Under the pieces are notes generated by a model that saw nothing but the letters and a program-made list of their open reading frames with translations, was not told the DNA's origin and did no database searches. A stretch of DNA of 64,000 nt, taken from assembly GCA_030549335.1 (NCBI GenBank), contig CM060188.1, forward strand, positions 12,568,501 to 12,632,500, in the 5' to 3' direction. The stretch is from Pontederia crassipes (taxonomy: Eukaryota; Streptophyta; Magnoliopsida; Commelinales; Pontederiaceae). A program made the translations under genes and the position numbers. This document shows, one piece after another, positions 10,701 to 22,745 of this stretch (the first letter of the stretch is position 1; each line of letters begins with the position of its first letter).

Positions 10701-13700
10701 AAATAGGATGAAGATAGCCCATATCTCACTCAGGATGAATACAGCCCATTTTATTATATTGAGAATAAAATATTACTCACTCCTCAACAAGAGAACCTTA
10801 CAGACATGAAATTTGATTTTAAGGGTAATGACAAGGAAATGGATCAGGGAAGGACCGGTGTGTAATGGAGGGGGCTCACCCCCCATTTTTTTTCATCACC
10901 TGCATAATATATATATATATATATATATAAACATTATGACCCCCCCCCCCCCCCCCCCCCGCCGCACACACGCACACACAGTATTTATATATTGCTTAAC
11001 TAGTTAGTACCTAATTGTACTGCTATACTACTATCAATTTTATTTACTTTTTATATTAATAAATAATAATTTTGGTCCCTGCCATTTTTATCTCTCGTCA
11101 GTCCCTGAAAGGGATAAAACTTATAGTAGCCGAGCAGAAGAGATGGTTCATAATGAATATAAACAATAGTTACAGAGAATCATATAAAACCTGAACATGT
11201 TTTAAGCTTCAGAAGATGGTAACTTATAGCAGTTGACATAATTGATAATCACTTATATTATATATATCGAAGTCCTGAAACCTGATTACTTACAGAGTGA
11301 CCAGATAAAGGTATTGTCCTGATGACAAAAAAAAAGAGGGAAGATAGAAGGTGGTAAAGTACATGTCACGTACAAGTCTGCTTATCCACTTTAAGACAAA
11401 ATATGGCATGGTACATACTTCAACAAGAGGCATCTCAACTTGATTTGTGCTTCCTAACCAACTTTCTTGGTTGACAATCAAGTTCACAACTTACTATGTT
11501 AAAGATTTATTTACACCCATGGTTTAGCTTGGTAAAACAGTAAATTCAATTTAACGATATTAATATCTTGGTACCTAAAAGTTATTACATCTAAGCCCAG
11601 GACTTAATAATAACTCTGTAAAATACAATAAAATAAAAAATGAATTACATCATGTTGAAGACCAGAAGAAGAGTCTTAATAGAAAGGTCTTGAAATTTGC
11701 CAGTGACAACCATTCTAATTAACTTAAAGACACAAAACTGTAAAAAAGGATAAGCATTTTTCATTCTCTTATTAAAAAAACACAAGCACTTCCCCCTCAA
11801 AAGGAATAAAAGGAAGACATAAGCACTTGCATAGAGAAAACTGTCATGTAAGGTAAGAATATCGTGTCTTATGCATGATGACAACCAAATATTAGATATA
11901 AAGAGACCCAACTTGCTCCAAGCTTGAAAATCATGAGACACAAGAGAAAAGGATGACCATTTTTAAAATTTTTTCTTACCTCCTCAATACTCGTACTGTG
12001 GTCAGTGGATAACTGGCAAGCTCTCATATTCAATCTACACAGTGATAGTTCCTTGTTTTTGTTGGCGCCATAAGACTGTCTATTAGGATTGCACATGGGG
12101 GACTCCTCCGAAATTCTGTCTAGTTCAATACGAACAAGTGAGTCCCTTGACTTATTTCGATGCCTCATATCGTCTTTTATGAGATTTGTGTTACTGTAGA
12201 GATCATTTAATCTATCTTGTGCCAAGATAACACGACTGTCACCAAGATTCATGACATATACATCCTGATCCTTCATCAACATCACAAGAACACAAGAGCC
12301 CATGAGTGCAAGCTCTGGATTTTTGTCAAGTGCCTTTTCCACCATATCAATGTAAGCCGCCTCTGTCGTTTCAAGTGCCCGTGCCATGGCTTTTAGCACA
12401 GCAGCATGGTCCACTGGCCCTGACCTGCATCTCCTGATGAACACTGTTTGATCGAATATTCTTTCATCAACATTGGATTGATCTCTGTGCCAATCATAGC
12501 TCCAAGGAAAAAGCTTCTTCCGTAGTGATTTCTGTTTTTGATACATTTTCCTTAACTTCGAACCCAGCAGTGATCTTTTAACCATGTATTTATGTCCTAA
12601 AGCAGAAATTGATGCTGCAGGTTTGCGCTTGGAATCTCCTGTATCTCCACCTAGGGTACCCTCATTTTCTCTTAATCCACCTGCCTCTTCTACAACATCA
12701 GTTCTTTCTGTTTTCATGTTGGAAGAGCATAGAGCAGGTTCTGCTGCTGCTGTTAAAGTGTCTCTGCCACATAAATCTTCACTGATACCACTCTGCAAAT
12801 CCCACGAACCCCTTCTACTCTCGGTATTAGATGCCAAAGAGTTTACCTTCTCACAATCTTCAAGCAAATCCATCTGAAGAAGCTCGTAAAGGCGCTTGCT
12901 TTTCCTGCACTGACAGGTTAACTTGGTTTCCAGCACACAAGATGATTGTTTTTCAGGGACTTCAGCATCAGATTTGTTGTCATTATCTCCACCAACCAGG
13001 TTTTCCACGCGATCTTGAGTGCTTTCAACTTGAAGCTCATCGTCATTCTTATTGTCCTCGTTTTGGTCTAGTGTTTGATTAATTTTTTCTGGCTCCTTGT
13101 CCAATTCCTCCCCAATATTACAATTGCCTACTTTGTTTTCCACATTGGATATATCAGGAGCAACAACTTCAGCACTAAAACTACCAAAACACCCATCATT
13201 TGGGTGTTGATTTTGTGTGTCACCCTTTTTTAACAGTTGATCACAGCATTCATCTTCTGAAGTAGTTGCAGTAACATGATTTTCAATAGGACCCGAACTA
13301 GGAACACTGACTCCAGCTTTTTCATCACTATCCCATAGTAGACCTTCCAACTCTTTGTCTATAGCTTTATAAAGATTACTCATTAAGAAATCAGGAGCAT
13401 CAGGACCACTGAAACCATCATAGATTCCAACGAATAACCATCCTTGTTCTTCGGACAGAACAACATGAACTCGGTCTTCTCCGGCCTTGCCATGAGCCCA
13501 TTGCAAGTTGTGGCTATTTCTATATTCAGGTTCAGATGTTCCAACATCTACACAGTTATGTTGAGCTTCTGGTGGAAACTTTGCCTCCTTAGGATGCCAT
13601 ACCAACTGAGTCACTGGATGTGATAGGAAACGGTGCATCCAGCCAGATCCTTGCGAGTGTCTAGCAAATGTCCTAGAGAATGCACTTCGCATAGGTTTAC

Positions 13701-14355
13701 TCATGCTCCTCACTAGCTGCCCAAAGCCTGTCCTTCTCCGAACATAAGCAAGTGGAGCTGAGAAGTTAATCCTGTCAGAGTTATCAAGAGGACCCGACAT
13801 AAAGGTGCCCTTGTCTAATGGCCCAGACATAAATCCAGCACCTCGTTCCAGAGGGCCCGAGGCAAAGCCTCTCTCCAGGGGTCCTGACAAGAATCCGTTT
13901 AAGGGTCCTGATCCACGAGGAACTGGTTGGAGAGGAATGGCGGCGAATGAGGCCGTGCTCTCAAACGATGCTGCAGGCTCTTGAGTGTCACCCAAAGATG
14001 AAACATTCTGGTTGACAGTGCGGGCAGTTGACACATTCGCGCTCACTGAGGCCCCAGATATGGCTCGGAAGGTTGTCTCAGAGAAATTCTTATTTGGCCT
14101 ATGCAAGCCAGCAAAGTCCTCTGACATCTCCTGCCTAAAGGAGCCATTGTACGAATCAAGGGTGCTGGAGTCCAAGGTGTACCTCTCAGAGTTGGATGGA
14201 GTGATCGCAGGAGAATCTACTATGACTGGCCTAACATAACAAAAGGAATGGCCGAGTCCCTCATCCAACGGCTCCAGGAAGTCCAAATTGGCACCATTCT
14301 TGTCATTTCCTGGGGGCACAAAGCAGCCCACCACCCGAGAGGTGCTATTCCCCAT
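7747..14355 (-). CDS. Protein phosphatase 2C of the POLTERGEIST / PLL family
   Basis: Four coding exons, 11980-14355, 9106-9219, 8656-8920 and 7747-7862, join in frame to about 956 aa. The N-terminus [12 protein letters not shown] has Gly2 and Cys suited to myristoylation and palmitoylation, as known for POL/PLL1 at the plasma membrane. Residues 147-195 hold five SGPL-type repeats. The PP2C domain starts near 300 with [13 protein letters not shown], is split by an acidic, poorly ordered insert (about 345-640), and resumes with [46 protein letters not shown] and [18 protein letters not shown]. All these are family hallmarks, including the insert. POL-type phosphatases act in CLAVATA/receptor-kinase stem-cell signalling in Arabidopsis; the same role here is inference. 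The first coding intron is 2.76 kb and repeat-rich. The gene looks intact. Confidence 0.93.
8487..8600 (-). mobile_element. LINE-type 3' end with (TTG)n tail, copy 1, in phosphatase intron region
   Basis: On the plus strand a run of AAC units leads into AAGCTTTATCCCACTAGG and GGGGTCGGCTACATGGATCA. Read on the minus strand this is a conserved block followed by a (TTG)n tail, as in 3' ends of plant RTE-type LINEs and some SINEs. It lies in the last phosphatase intron region, just before exon 3. No clear target duplication was found for this copy. Confidence 0.5.
9906..10093. repeat. 96-bp tandem duplication in phosphatase intron 1
   Basis: Two copies, about 9906-9993 and 10002-10093, share TAGAAAATTGCTCTC..., a GTAGGCTCTCAGGCTACTAG palindromic core and a CAGAAAATGCAAG end. 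They differ by a few substitutions and a short indel, so the duplication is not brand new. Confidence 0.85.
10494..10784 (-). mobile_element. 5'-truncated LINE-type retroposon with (TTG)n tail and 18-bp target duplication
   Basis: The 291-bp insert is flanked by a perfect 18-bp direct repeat, CAACAAGAGAACCTTACA, at 10476-10493 and 10785-10802. Read on the minus strand it ends with TAGCCGACCCCACCTAGTGG, AAGGCTTTG and a TTG tail, and contains TATAGGCGGTCCCAAGCCCG and GGAGGAGGGTTG. Those blocks resemble 3' regions of plant RTE-clade LINEs, recalled from general knowledge. A long target duplication and a simple-repeat tail indicate target-primed insertion. Confidence 0.75.
10904..10960. repeat. 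(AT)n microsatellite followed by a 21-base C run
   Basis: An AT dinucleotide run at about 10908-10930 is followed within 10 bases by 21 consecutive C residues (10940-10960) and then short CA repeats. The whole is inside phosphatase intron 1. Such homopolymers are prone to length error in sequencing. Confidence 0.9.
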
Positions 14356-15400
14356 CCCTAAACGGCAAGACTACGAGAAGAACATCAAGGCCCCAATGCC
14401 TCCAGTCCACCAAGATCTTCTATAGGAGGCCCGGCTTGGGCACCACCACACCATAAACAGGCACACAAGGAACGAATGTGTAACTGAGTGCGACAATGAT
14501 CCGAAGAAGAGAACCCAAACAGCAAAGAAGACAACAAGAACAACAATGGCGACAACCCCTCAACCCTGTGGCTCCTGGTCCGGTGAGTTAGCATGATAAG
14601 CAGTAGCTCGGCAAACTACGAGGGTACAAGGACCAGCCGGACAGCCCCCATACAATAAAAAATGAATCTTTCTAATCGCTAACAGCTATCAGTCAAATTA
14701 CTATCCAGTCGGTCATCTATCTGTTTGACTATCAATCTATCGTTTAGCAGGCAAAAGATGTAAACGGAATGAAAAAGGAACGAGATCGAGTGACCATTCG
14801 TATCTGACCTCTTGCAGCGCAGCCGAAGCTCCCTTAGATCTTTGGCCAGGGCAGTGAGAGCAACAGATCTAAGGATAGGGGCAAGTAGCCAAGCGATCAA
14901 GGAGAAGAACTAGTACCAGCATGAGTAAGGTAAGACTTGAGAGGAGAGACAAAGAATAAGAAGCAAGAAAGAAGCGAGAAAGAAGCGAGAAATGGAGAAA
15001 AATAGGAAAGTGGAAAAAAAAAGGGAGGGAGGATGGGGAATGCCCCAAATGAGTGAGAAAGATTTGAAGAAGTGTTGAAAAAGGGACTAGGGAGGAAAAT
15101 GGTCAGGAAGAGAGAGAGAGGGAGAGTGCCGAGTGGGGTGACAGGGAAACCAAGAAGGTGGGTTTTTTTTCTTCTTTTTTTCTCTTTTGTTTTTTGTTTG
15201 AGTGGTAGATGGGTGTTTTTCTTGTGGGACACTCCGAGGAGAGAGAGAAAGAGAAGGAAGAAAATTTTGAGTTTCAATTCATCGTCCCCATGGATGGCAT
15301 CTCTTTGCTGGGTCTTTTTATTGGGGATTTCAAATGGTTTGGGGAGGGGGAGAGAGAAAAAGCGAAGAGTTAGAGGAGAGAGAAAGCGTGTGTCAAAAAC
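14356..15400 (-). promoter_or_regulatory. Likely 5' leader and promoter region of the phosphatase gene
   Basis: Immediately upstream of the phosphatase ATG (toward higher coordinates) the sequence is moderately GC-rich for about 550 bases. It then becomes a strongly strand-asymmetric purine tract on the plus strand (pyrimidine-rich on the transcribed-sense minus strand) at about 14937-15130. CT-rich leaders are common in plant promoters. No protein-coding segment is convincing, and an intron in the leader is possible but not demonstrable. Confidence 0.4.
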
Positions 15401-16390
15401 TATCTGGAATGGAGTTGGAGTTGCTGCTTTGCTTTTGGTTTTGGTCTTCCAAATTCTTTTTCCTTTTTTTTATTTTGTCATGAATGATTGGATTTGGTGA
15501 ATGTGCTCAGAGGAGTCAAATTGGAACTCCACCATCAACAACATCACAAAAATGGATCCTCACCTGTTTTTTTTTCCTGCTATTATTTTTTCCAGGAATA
15601 TAAGGAAAGGTAAATAATAAATTAGAAAGTCTAATGATATTAATTACCACGAATAATTATTTTATGGAACACAAACTACTGTGTATGCATTTGTTTCTAA
15701 AAGCAGAGAAATACTTGGAGTACAAACCAATCAATTGCATTTTCTTTTTCCTTTGAAATTTCTTGTTTTATAATTCTGCTTTCTCCAATTAAACATCTCT
15801 TTATTATCTCTTCCTCCGAGTAGAATAAATACATTTTCCCTGGAGTGTAAATAAAAAATCTACTCAAAGAAAAAAAAATATTAAAATGACACAGGCAATC
15901 AGATTTTTCAACGTATATAGTGATTTTAAATAAATAAGACCTGCCAAGAGGCCTGAAGTTGTTTTATATAAAAATTGCTCAGATAACAAATAAATCCTAT
16001 ATATATGTGAACAAAAAATATATAAGATACCAGATTGTAATATTGGAATTTAGACACACATTATATGTTTGTTGTTTTATCGAATACAGTATAATTTATT
16101 TACCACAAATAGAAACAATAACAGAATTATATGTGCGACAAAAAAATTCCAGAAAGGCCAACAAAATTTTAATAATTTGATAAATTATACGAATTAAATT
16201 AATCATAATAAATTGACGAGGTTAAGTACAATTAATTCATCAGGAGGGGGCTAATAGAATCTGATTGCCCGACCATACGAGGGATGAACCATTCAATTAA
16301 GAAGAGTCGTCGTCCGCCATGCACCATAATTGTTTTGACTCGGCATGTGATGTGGTCCATATGTGTCAGATAGCATAAGCAATGCATGCA
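15401..16390. other. AT-rich spacer
   Basis: No gene or recognisable repeat is visible. Composition becomes very AT-rich after 15600. Confidence 0.6.
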
Positions 16391-16404
16391 TTTTTTTTTT
16401 TTTT

Positions 16405-17438
16405 GAGAAAAGAGCGCCTCCTTAGCGGGCGCGCTACGAAGACCGCTGAGCAACATTGTGCACCGTCGGATCTCATCCGACGGTGCATATTTTTTTAACA
16501 TTTTTCTTTACCTACGTGATCTCCATCGTCTGTAGCAGCTTGGACGGTCGAGATCAAACGAACCAAACCCCCTTTTTCGCGTGGACGAAGTCGAGGAAGA
16601 GGGCAGCGGCAATGGCGTCCGAGATCCGACAGTGGCGCGAGCAGGGCAGCGATGCGAGCGGCGGCGGCGATAGCGGCGCGAGCAGCGGCAGGGAGCAGGG
16701 CAGCGGCGCGAGCAGATCGGTGGATCGACGACGGAGAGGATGCGAAAGAGGGTGAAAAGAAAGATGACGAGAAGGTGACGGTGGCACCGAATCGAAAGGC
16801 ATATCGGAGGAGGAGGGCAGCGACGGCGGCGTGACAGCGGCAATGGCATTCCAGTGAGCAAATCGGTGGCGGCCGGTGAGAGCAGATCGGGAGCAGCGGC
16901 AACGGCAGTGGCAACGGCAGGAGCGGCGGCAGTGGCAACGGCAGGAGCGGCGGCGGCGCGATAGTGGCAATGGCATTCCGCAGCGGTGGCAATGGCATTC
17001 CGCAGCGGCGGCGGAAGCGGCGAGCAGCGGCAGCGGCAAAGACGTTTGACAGTGGGCACATAGCGAGCAGATCGATGGCGGCCGGTGAGAGCAGATCGGG
17101 AGCAGCGGCAACGGCAGGAGCAGCGACAGTGGCAACGGCAGAAGCGGCGGCAGTGGCAACGACAGGAGCGGCGGCGGCGCGACAGTGGCAATGGCGTTCC
17201 GTAGCGGCGGCGGAAGCGGCGAGCAGCGGCAGCGGCAAAGACGTTTGACAGCGGGCACACAGCGAGTAGATCGGTGGTGGCCGGCGAGAGCACACGGCGG
17301 CCGGCAAAGAGATGATCGGAGAGGAGGTAGAGGATAACACGAAAAAGAAAAAAAAAAGGAGCCGTCGGATGCCATCCGACGGCTCAAATGCCGTCCGCAG
17401 GGTGCTTAGCGCAGGGCGTTAAGCAGCCGCTCTTTTCT
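16405..17438. mobile_element. GC-rich terminal-inverted-repeat element, possibly Mutator-like
   Basis: The left end reads GAGAAAAGAGCGCCTCCTTA and the right end, inverted, GAAAAGAGCGGCTGCTTAAC. Inside each end is a short perfect palindrome on the theme CCGTCGGATNNCATCCGACGG (16466 and 17361 areas). Poly-T tracts adjoin both ends. The flanks ATGCATGCA (16382-16390) and ATGCACACA (17452-17460) agree at 7 of 9 positions, which may be a decayed 9-bp target duplication. The centre is a GC-rich array of GCAGCGGCAACGGC-type units. The long open frames through it on both strands are low-complexity Ala/Arg/Pro-rich shadows. Confidence 0.6.
16860..17290. repeat. Two-copy internal tandem repeat of about 210 bp within the GC-rich element
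   Basis: A unit starting near GAGCAGATCGGTGGCGGCCG and ending near GCAAAGACGTTTGACAG is repeated with minor changes: the second copy begins near 17075 and its end is near 17250. Each unit is itself made of short GCAGTGGCAACGGCAGGAGC-type repeats. Confidence 0.75.
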
Positions 17439-17676
17439 TTTTTTTTTTTCCATGCACACATGCATCTATAAATTAAAGAACCACCTAATTTTACTGTTTC
17501 TGTGTATATATAGTTTAATTAAAGTCCACATAATATATATATACATTATTTATGAATTGGAAAATAGATGGAGGTGGCCAACTCCACCGCATCCACCAGA
17601 ACCAATTCTCCCACATCATGTTACACTCTTTTGACTACTAATAAATTAAACGTCATCCACTCGTCCTCTTCCTTCC

Positions 17677-17697
17677 GAGAGAGAGAGAGAGAGAGAG
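17677..17697. repeat. (GA)n microsatellite
   Basis: An uninterrupted GA dinucleotide run of about 21 bases. Confidence 0.9.
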
Positions 17698-20600
17698 GCT
17701 GCTCCGACTCCATGCATGGCAGCTTGCTCCAAGCGAAGGCATATTGATATTGCCAAGAGGGTGTGGACAAAGACCATACATGCGAATTATGGAAAATGGT
17801 ACCTGGAAAAAGTAGTTGGAGGTTGACATGATGCCATGCATGCTTCCACTTAATAAATTCCCATATTTAAAATGTCAATTACACATATACATGCATGTTA
17901 TAATATCATAGGAACAGTAATATTCATAAAATTATGTAATAAGCAGCGATAATAAATATTTTGAACTAAAAGCAGTGATAATAAAATTATGTAATAATCG
18001 TTGTTTTGACTTTGTCTTTATTTTTCTTTTGTTAATTGTAATATTAAAAATGTCAGTACAAAGTGATAGAATATGATTTTTTGTACTTAACAAGTAATTA
18101 ATTAATTGCACAATTATAAGCTTTAAATGCTTTTCCTGCCCGCGATGCCATCGGGCATCGGCGCATGGCCCCTTTGGGATGCAATTAATAGTTAAATCAG
18201 ATTTGGGGCACGTGACGGGCGCCCGAATCCGGCAGCGACCACATGCGCTCACAAGATTCGTTTACGAAGCTTTGACTCATTGATCCCTTTTGAGTTTTGA
18301 TCCATCCATTCATTCTCCATAATTAAATATAACATGCGTTAACCGTTGGGCGGAGTTATTATTATGTCATGGTGTGATGCATGTACTTATCTAACAATAT
18401 TCCTTTTAGGGTGTTGGGGTCGGTTTGCCTACGAAAAAATCGAGTTACCGATCATTATTATTTATTTATTTACTTTTATATTATTACATTTTAAAAAATT
18501 TATTAAATATTTATTTTAAAGAATTTAAATAAAATTTCTCAATTTTTACATATTAATTTCACACTTAAAATATTTTTATTTTTATTAAAAAAATTAAAAT
18601 AAAATACAACAACAATAACAAAGCCTTATCCCACTAGGTGGGGTCGGCTATATGGATCATACGACGTCATTCCGCTCTATTAGTAATCAAATCTTTCGGT
18701 ATATTATTCACCAATAGATCTTGCTCTATTAATTCGTCAAATGTCCGCCCTAGCCTCCCTCTCCCTCTTTAAATTTAAAAAATATATGATTAAATTTAAA
18801 AAGTAAAAAAATTATCGAGCCATCGAGATCGACTCAGGTTGGGATTTCGTCGAAATGTCAGATTCATTGGGATTGGCACCTCTATTTCTTTTGCTCTATA
18901 TTACAAATTACACCATCTTTCATCTCCCCATCAAAAAATTATGTAAAGGAAAAGGGAAATAGGGGCAAAATCTTTTTCATTCTCTTCGTCTTCAATATCT
19001 TTTTTTAATTTTAAATAGTAATAAAAATGAGAAGAAATATGTAATTAACATTTTTTATTTGTCTGACTTATAAGCGAAATGTATGTACAAATACACATGT
19101 AATGAATAAAATCTTCTCAAAAAATTATTTATTTAATTTTATTCTTTTTCCTTTATTTACGTCATACAAACAAGATTAATTATACCTTCATTATCTTCTA
19201 ATTTTCCTCATCTTTTTTCTTTCCCTTCTTTCTCTTTCTTTTAATAAATTTTAAATAAATAGCTCTTAGGACTTGTTTGGATGGAGAACTTTGAATGGGT
19301 GGGGTGAATATGATGATGTAAATCTTGTTTGAATAATTATTTTATATTAGTTATAAAGGATCGTGTGAAATAGTTAAGCCCTCTTAACATTATATTTTTT
19401 ATTCTATCAAATTGGTGAAATGAGAAGATATTATTAATTATAGACCAAATTAATCATTTCACCTTCTTCTCTCTTTCTCTCTCCCTTCTCTTCTCTCTTA
19501 TTAGTTTTTCCTCTTTCTCTCGTGTTCCTAAATAAATACTATAATAAAATATATTTTTTATATTTTTATTTATTTTTTATTTTTACTTTTAAAATAGATG
19601 AATAATGTCACGGACGTGCTTAAAAAATGCCATTCTTACATAATCATGCTTCTAATTCGCATATTAAGTTAGTTTAAATACTTATATAGTCATGTAGTAA
19701 ACATTTGGATTAAGTTATAATGATAATCAAATTATCGATAAGCCTTATAAAGAAATTATATAATATTATTAGGAATAAATTTCAAAATATGTAGATATTA
19801 TGATAAATATATTTAACTCTGATTAATTGAGATCAATTAGAGGTTGAACACTAAATTTTAGTAAAATAATAGGATTGGACATTCACTTCAACTAATAGGG
19901 TTTCAACCAGCTGAAGCAGGTAGCTCACCTACAACTTAGAAATCTATTTTTTCATACTGCAATATGACATGGTAAAGATCTAAAAATATATGTATAAACT
20001 ACATGTTCTTATCTTTGGATAGCCGAAATTTTTTCAAGATGAAATTCCTAGTGGAACAACCGAAAGAAATTTTGCAACATTGCTTGTTTAAGATGAATTT
20101 TCTGATCTGAAACTGACCTTCAACTTCAGATGATCATTTTGTCCTCCATAAATTTTAAACTTTTACGTGATTCATCATTTTGAAGTTATTGTTCTATGAC
20201 CACAAATCATCTAAAATAGACTTTTATAGAGAAAGCTATGAACCTTGTATCATAGGTCGCTTAGTTTGTCCCGAATTAGGGCATTATTAGGATAAAATCA
20301 ATTAGGAGTTAAAATTTAGATATGCTTAATTATATTTCATAATGGTTCAATAAGAAGTGAAATCATCCAATTTGGACTTGTAGAGATGGAGAAATGAAAT
20401 TTTCATCTTGTATACCTTCTTCTGCCTTGTTCAGTTCATAGATAGAACATGAACCGAATTAACTATTTTTTTAAGTCCATACAAAGAGTTAAATTTTACC
20501 ATTTTTATTCATAAATACTACTGAAGTCTAGTTTATAGAAAATTAGTATCTCGTCAAATAGTCAAGTATTGTGTAAGATATAAATAATTCTTTCAATGAC

Positions 20601-21132
20601 ACACAGTATTTCAAAATACAAACCCTATGCACATTGCCTTGACTTTTATAAATTACTCACTGGGAATTAGTCGATGATATTTGGGGATTAAAACCTTAAT
20701 AAGTCTAATTTTTAATTCATCTATAATCATAATATTTGAACTCATGATTAAGAAGTTATGAATTAATTATTAACAGACACTGAACTGTCTGAAAATCTGA
20801 TGCAACACCTAGTCAAGCTTTGGAAGATTGAATAATATTAGGTAGTTTGAAGTGTGTAATAGCATATGGACATAGATACATGAGATTGAACACTAATATT
20901 TAAAAGAAACTGCATACATTCTAAGGTGCATAAGCATTCATGCATTATGATCATGCATTGCATATTATTATTATTAATAATTGGAAAGTGAAATAACATT
21001 ATTACTAGTATGAAACTATCAAGCTACAAGTGAAATGAGAAAAATTTAGTAAACTTCGTTGAAAACATAAAGTACAAGATGAGCGAGTAAATTTATAACA
21101 TAGCAAAATGATACACATTATTTATTATTATT
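17698..21132. other. AT-rich intergenic region with decayed element fragments
   Basis: No gene is supported. A short GC-rich island at about 18136-18245 stands out but codes for nothing I can recognise. Pyrimidine-rich tracts occur at 19200-19250 and 19460-19520. A segment starting GGACTTGTTTGGATGGAG near 19269 resembles the end of a miniature element, but I could not find its partner end. Confidence 0.5.
18606..18700 (-). mobile_element. LINE-type 3' end with (TTG)n tail, copy 3
   Basis: The plus strand shows ACAACAACAATAACAAAGCC then TTATCCCACTAGGTGGGGTC GGCTATATGGATCATACGAC, the same block as in the copies at 8487 and 10494. It continues into sequence not shared with the others after about 18680. 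It sits inside a region (about 18410-18900) whose ends, TAGGGTGTTGGGGTCGG and, inverted, TAGAGGTGCCAATCCC, weakly suggest an hAT-like host element. Confidence 0.5.
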
Positions 21133-22338
21133 GGATAAATTACATGAATGGTCCCCCAACTTTGAGTCAATTTCTAACTGATCCCCCAACTTTAATTTGT
21201 AATCAGAACGTCCCTCATCTTTTATTTTCTTACACGATTAGTCATCTTGACCGGTGATAGTGAGTTTCTCGGTTGCCTTGCATATGTGGCCAATACGTAA
21301 GTCGTTTCTCTCTCATCCACGTCATTTAAGTCATCCACATCATTTAACGTTCCAAACCAGGTAAATTACACGGATCATCCCTAACTTTGAGTCGATTTCT
21401 AAACAGTCTTCCGACTTTGATATTATTGCATGATTCATTCACTTGACCGATAAGAAACAATCTCCCGATTATCTTGCGGTGTGGCATAATAAAATATAAT
21501 AAAAACTTTTAAGTAGTTGACATTACACAATAAAAAATATTATAAAAATTTAAGAACACGGACGAGTTAGCAGATGGGGTTGTTGGCCCCCCTCTCCAAA
21601 CTCGCCCTTTGGCGAGTTGGCATAGGGGGCATCGACCCCCCTCTCCAAACTCACCCACTGGCGAGCTTCACATAAGGGGCACCAACGTCCCATCGCGAGC
21701 TCGTCAGCGACCATAAACGACCCAAAGTTGAGAGACTATAAAAAATATAAATGATAGGAGTGCCAACGAACTCGTGAGGAGGGCGTTAGCGCCCCTTGCA
21801 CGAAGCTCACCGGTGGGCGAGTTTGGAGAGCGGGGCCGGCGGCTCCTATGCCAGTTCGCCAAAGGGTGAGCTTGGAGAGGGGGGCGACACTCGTCCTCTG
21901 CCAACTCGTCTGCGCCCTATAATTTTTATAATACTTTTTATTGTGTGATGTCGACCAGTTAAATTTTTTATTATATTTTATCATGCCACGTTGCAAGATA
22001 ATCAGGAGATTGTTTCTTACCGATCAAGTGGATGAATCGTATAATAATATCAAAGTTGAGAGATTGTTTAGAAATCGATTCAAAGTTGAGGGACGATCCG
22101 TGTAATTTACCTGATTTGGAGTGTTAAATGACGTGGATGACTTAAATGATGTGGATGAAAGAAAAAATGACTCATGTGTTGACCACGTATGCAAGGCAAC
22201 CGAAAAATTCACTATCACCAGTCAAGGGGACTAATCGTGCAAGAAAATAAAAGATGATGGATATTCTGGTTACAGATTAAAGTTAGGGGACAAATTAAAA
22301 ATTGACTCAAAATTGGAGAATCATTCGTGTAATTTACC
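21133..22338. mobile_element. Composite fold-back Mutator-like element, copy 2, with doubled terminal repeats
   Basis: Outer ends GGATAAATTACATGAATGGT (left) and the complement ending TTTACC (right) match the family of copy 1. About 225 bases inward, at 21360 and mirrored at 22111, a second full terminus of the same family (GGTAAATTACACGGATCATC) begins. The bases between the two termini on each side, including the linker around TTTAACGTTCCAAACCAG, are inverted copies of each other, so each arm carries two termini in series. The centre holds GC-rich inverted blocks around GGCGAGTTGG/CCAACTCGCC. Flanks are ATT-repeat DNA, so a target duplication cannot be judged. Confidence 0.75.
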
Positions 22339-22448
<110 letters not shown>

Positions 22449-22745
22449 GAAACATATATTGGCTTATGACAAGTATATATGATATGTTTCAAGAACACCA
22501 AATAAGATGAAATAAAACTTTACATAAAATTTTTTCAGGGAACAATGCTTGTGAAATTAAAATAAATTTTACTTGATATTTATATGACATGCGTATTTTG
22601 ATATTGTTAAATTCTATATGTTTTATTGGACATGCTAGTTGAAAAAGGTTTTTAGCACCGCATTCGGTATACATGATGCCTTTGGAGCATATATCGAGTG
22701 TCTTTGTTCTTTGGGGCTGCTCTACGTGTACGTATGAACTCATGT

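Noticed and set aside
16495..17387. Several overlapping open frames of about 260-280 codons on the minus strand and others on the plus strand
   Set aside because: They lie in GC-rich short-period repeat DNA, are open in several frames at once and are Ala/Arg/Pro/Ser-rich with no domain.
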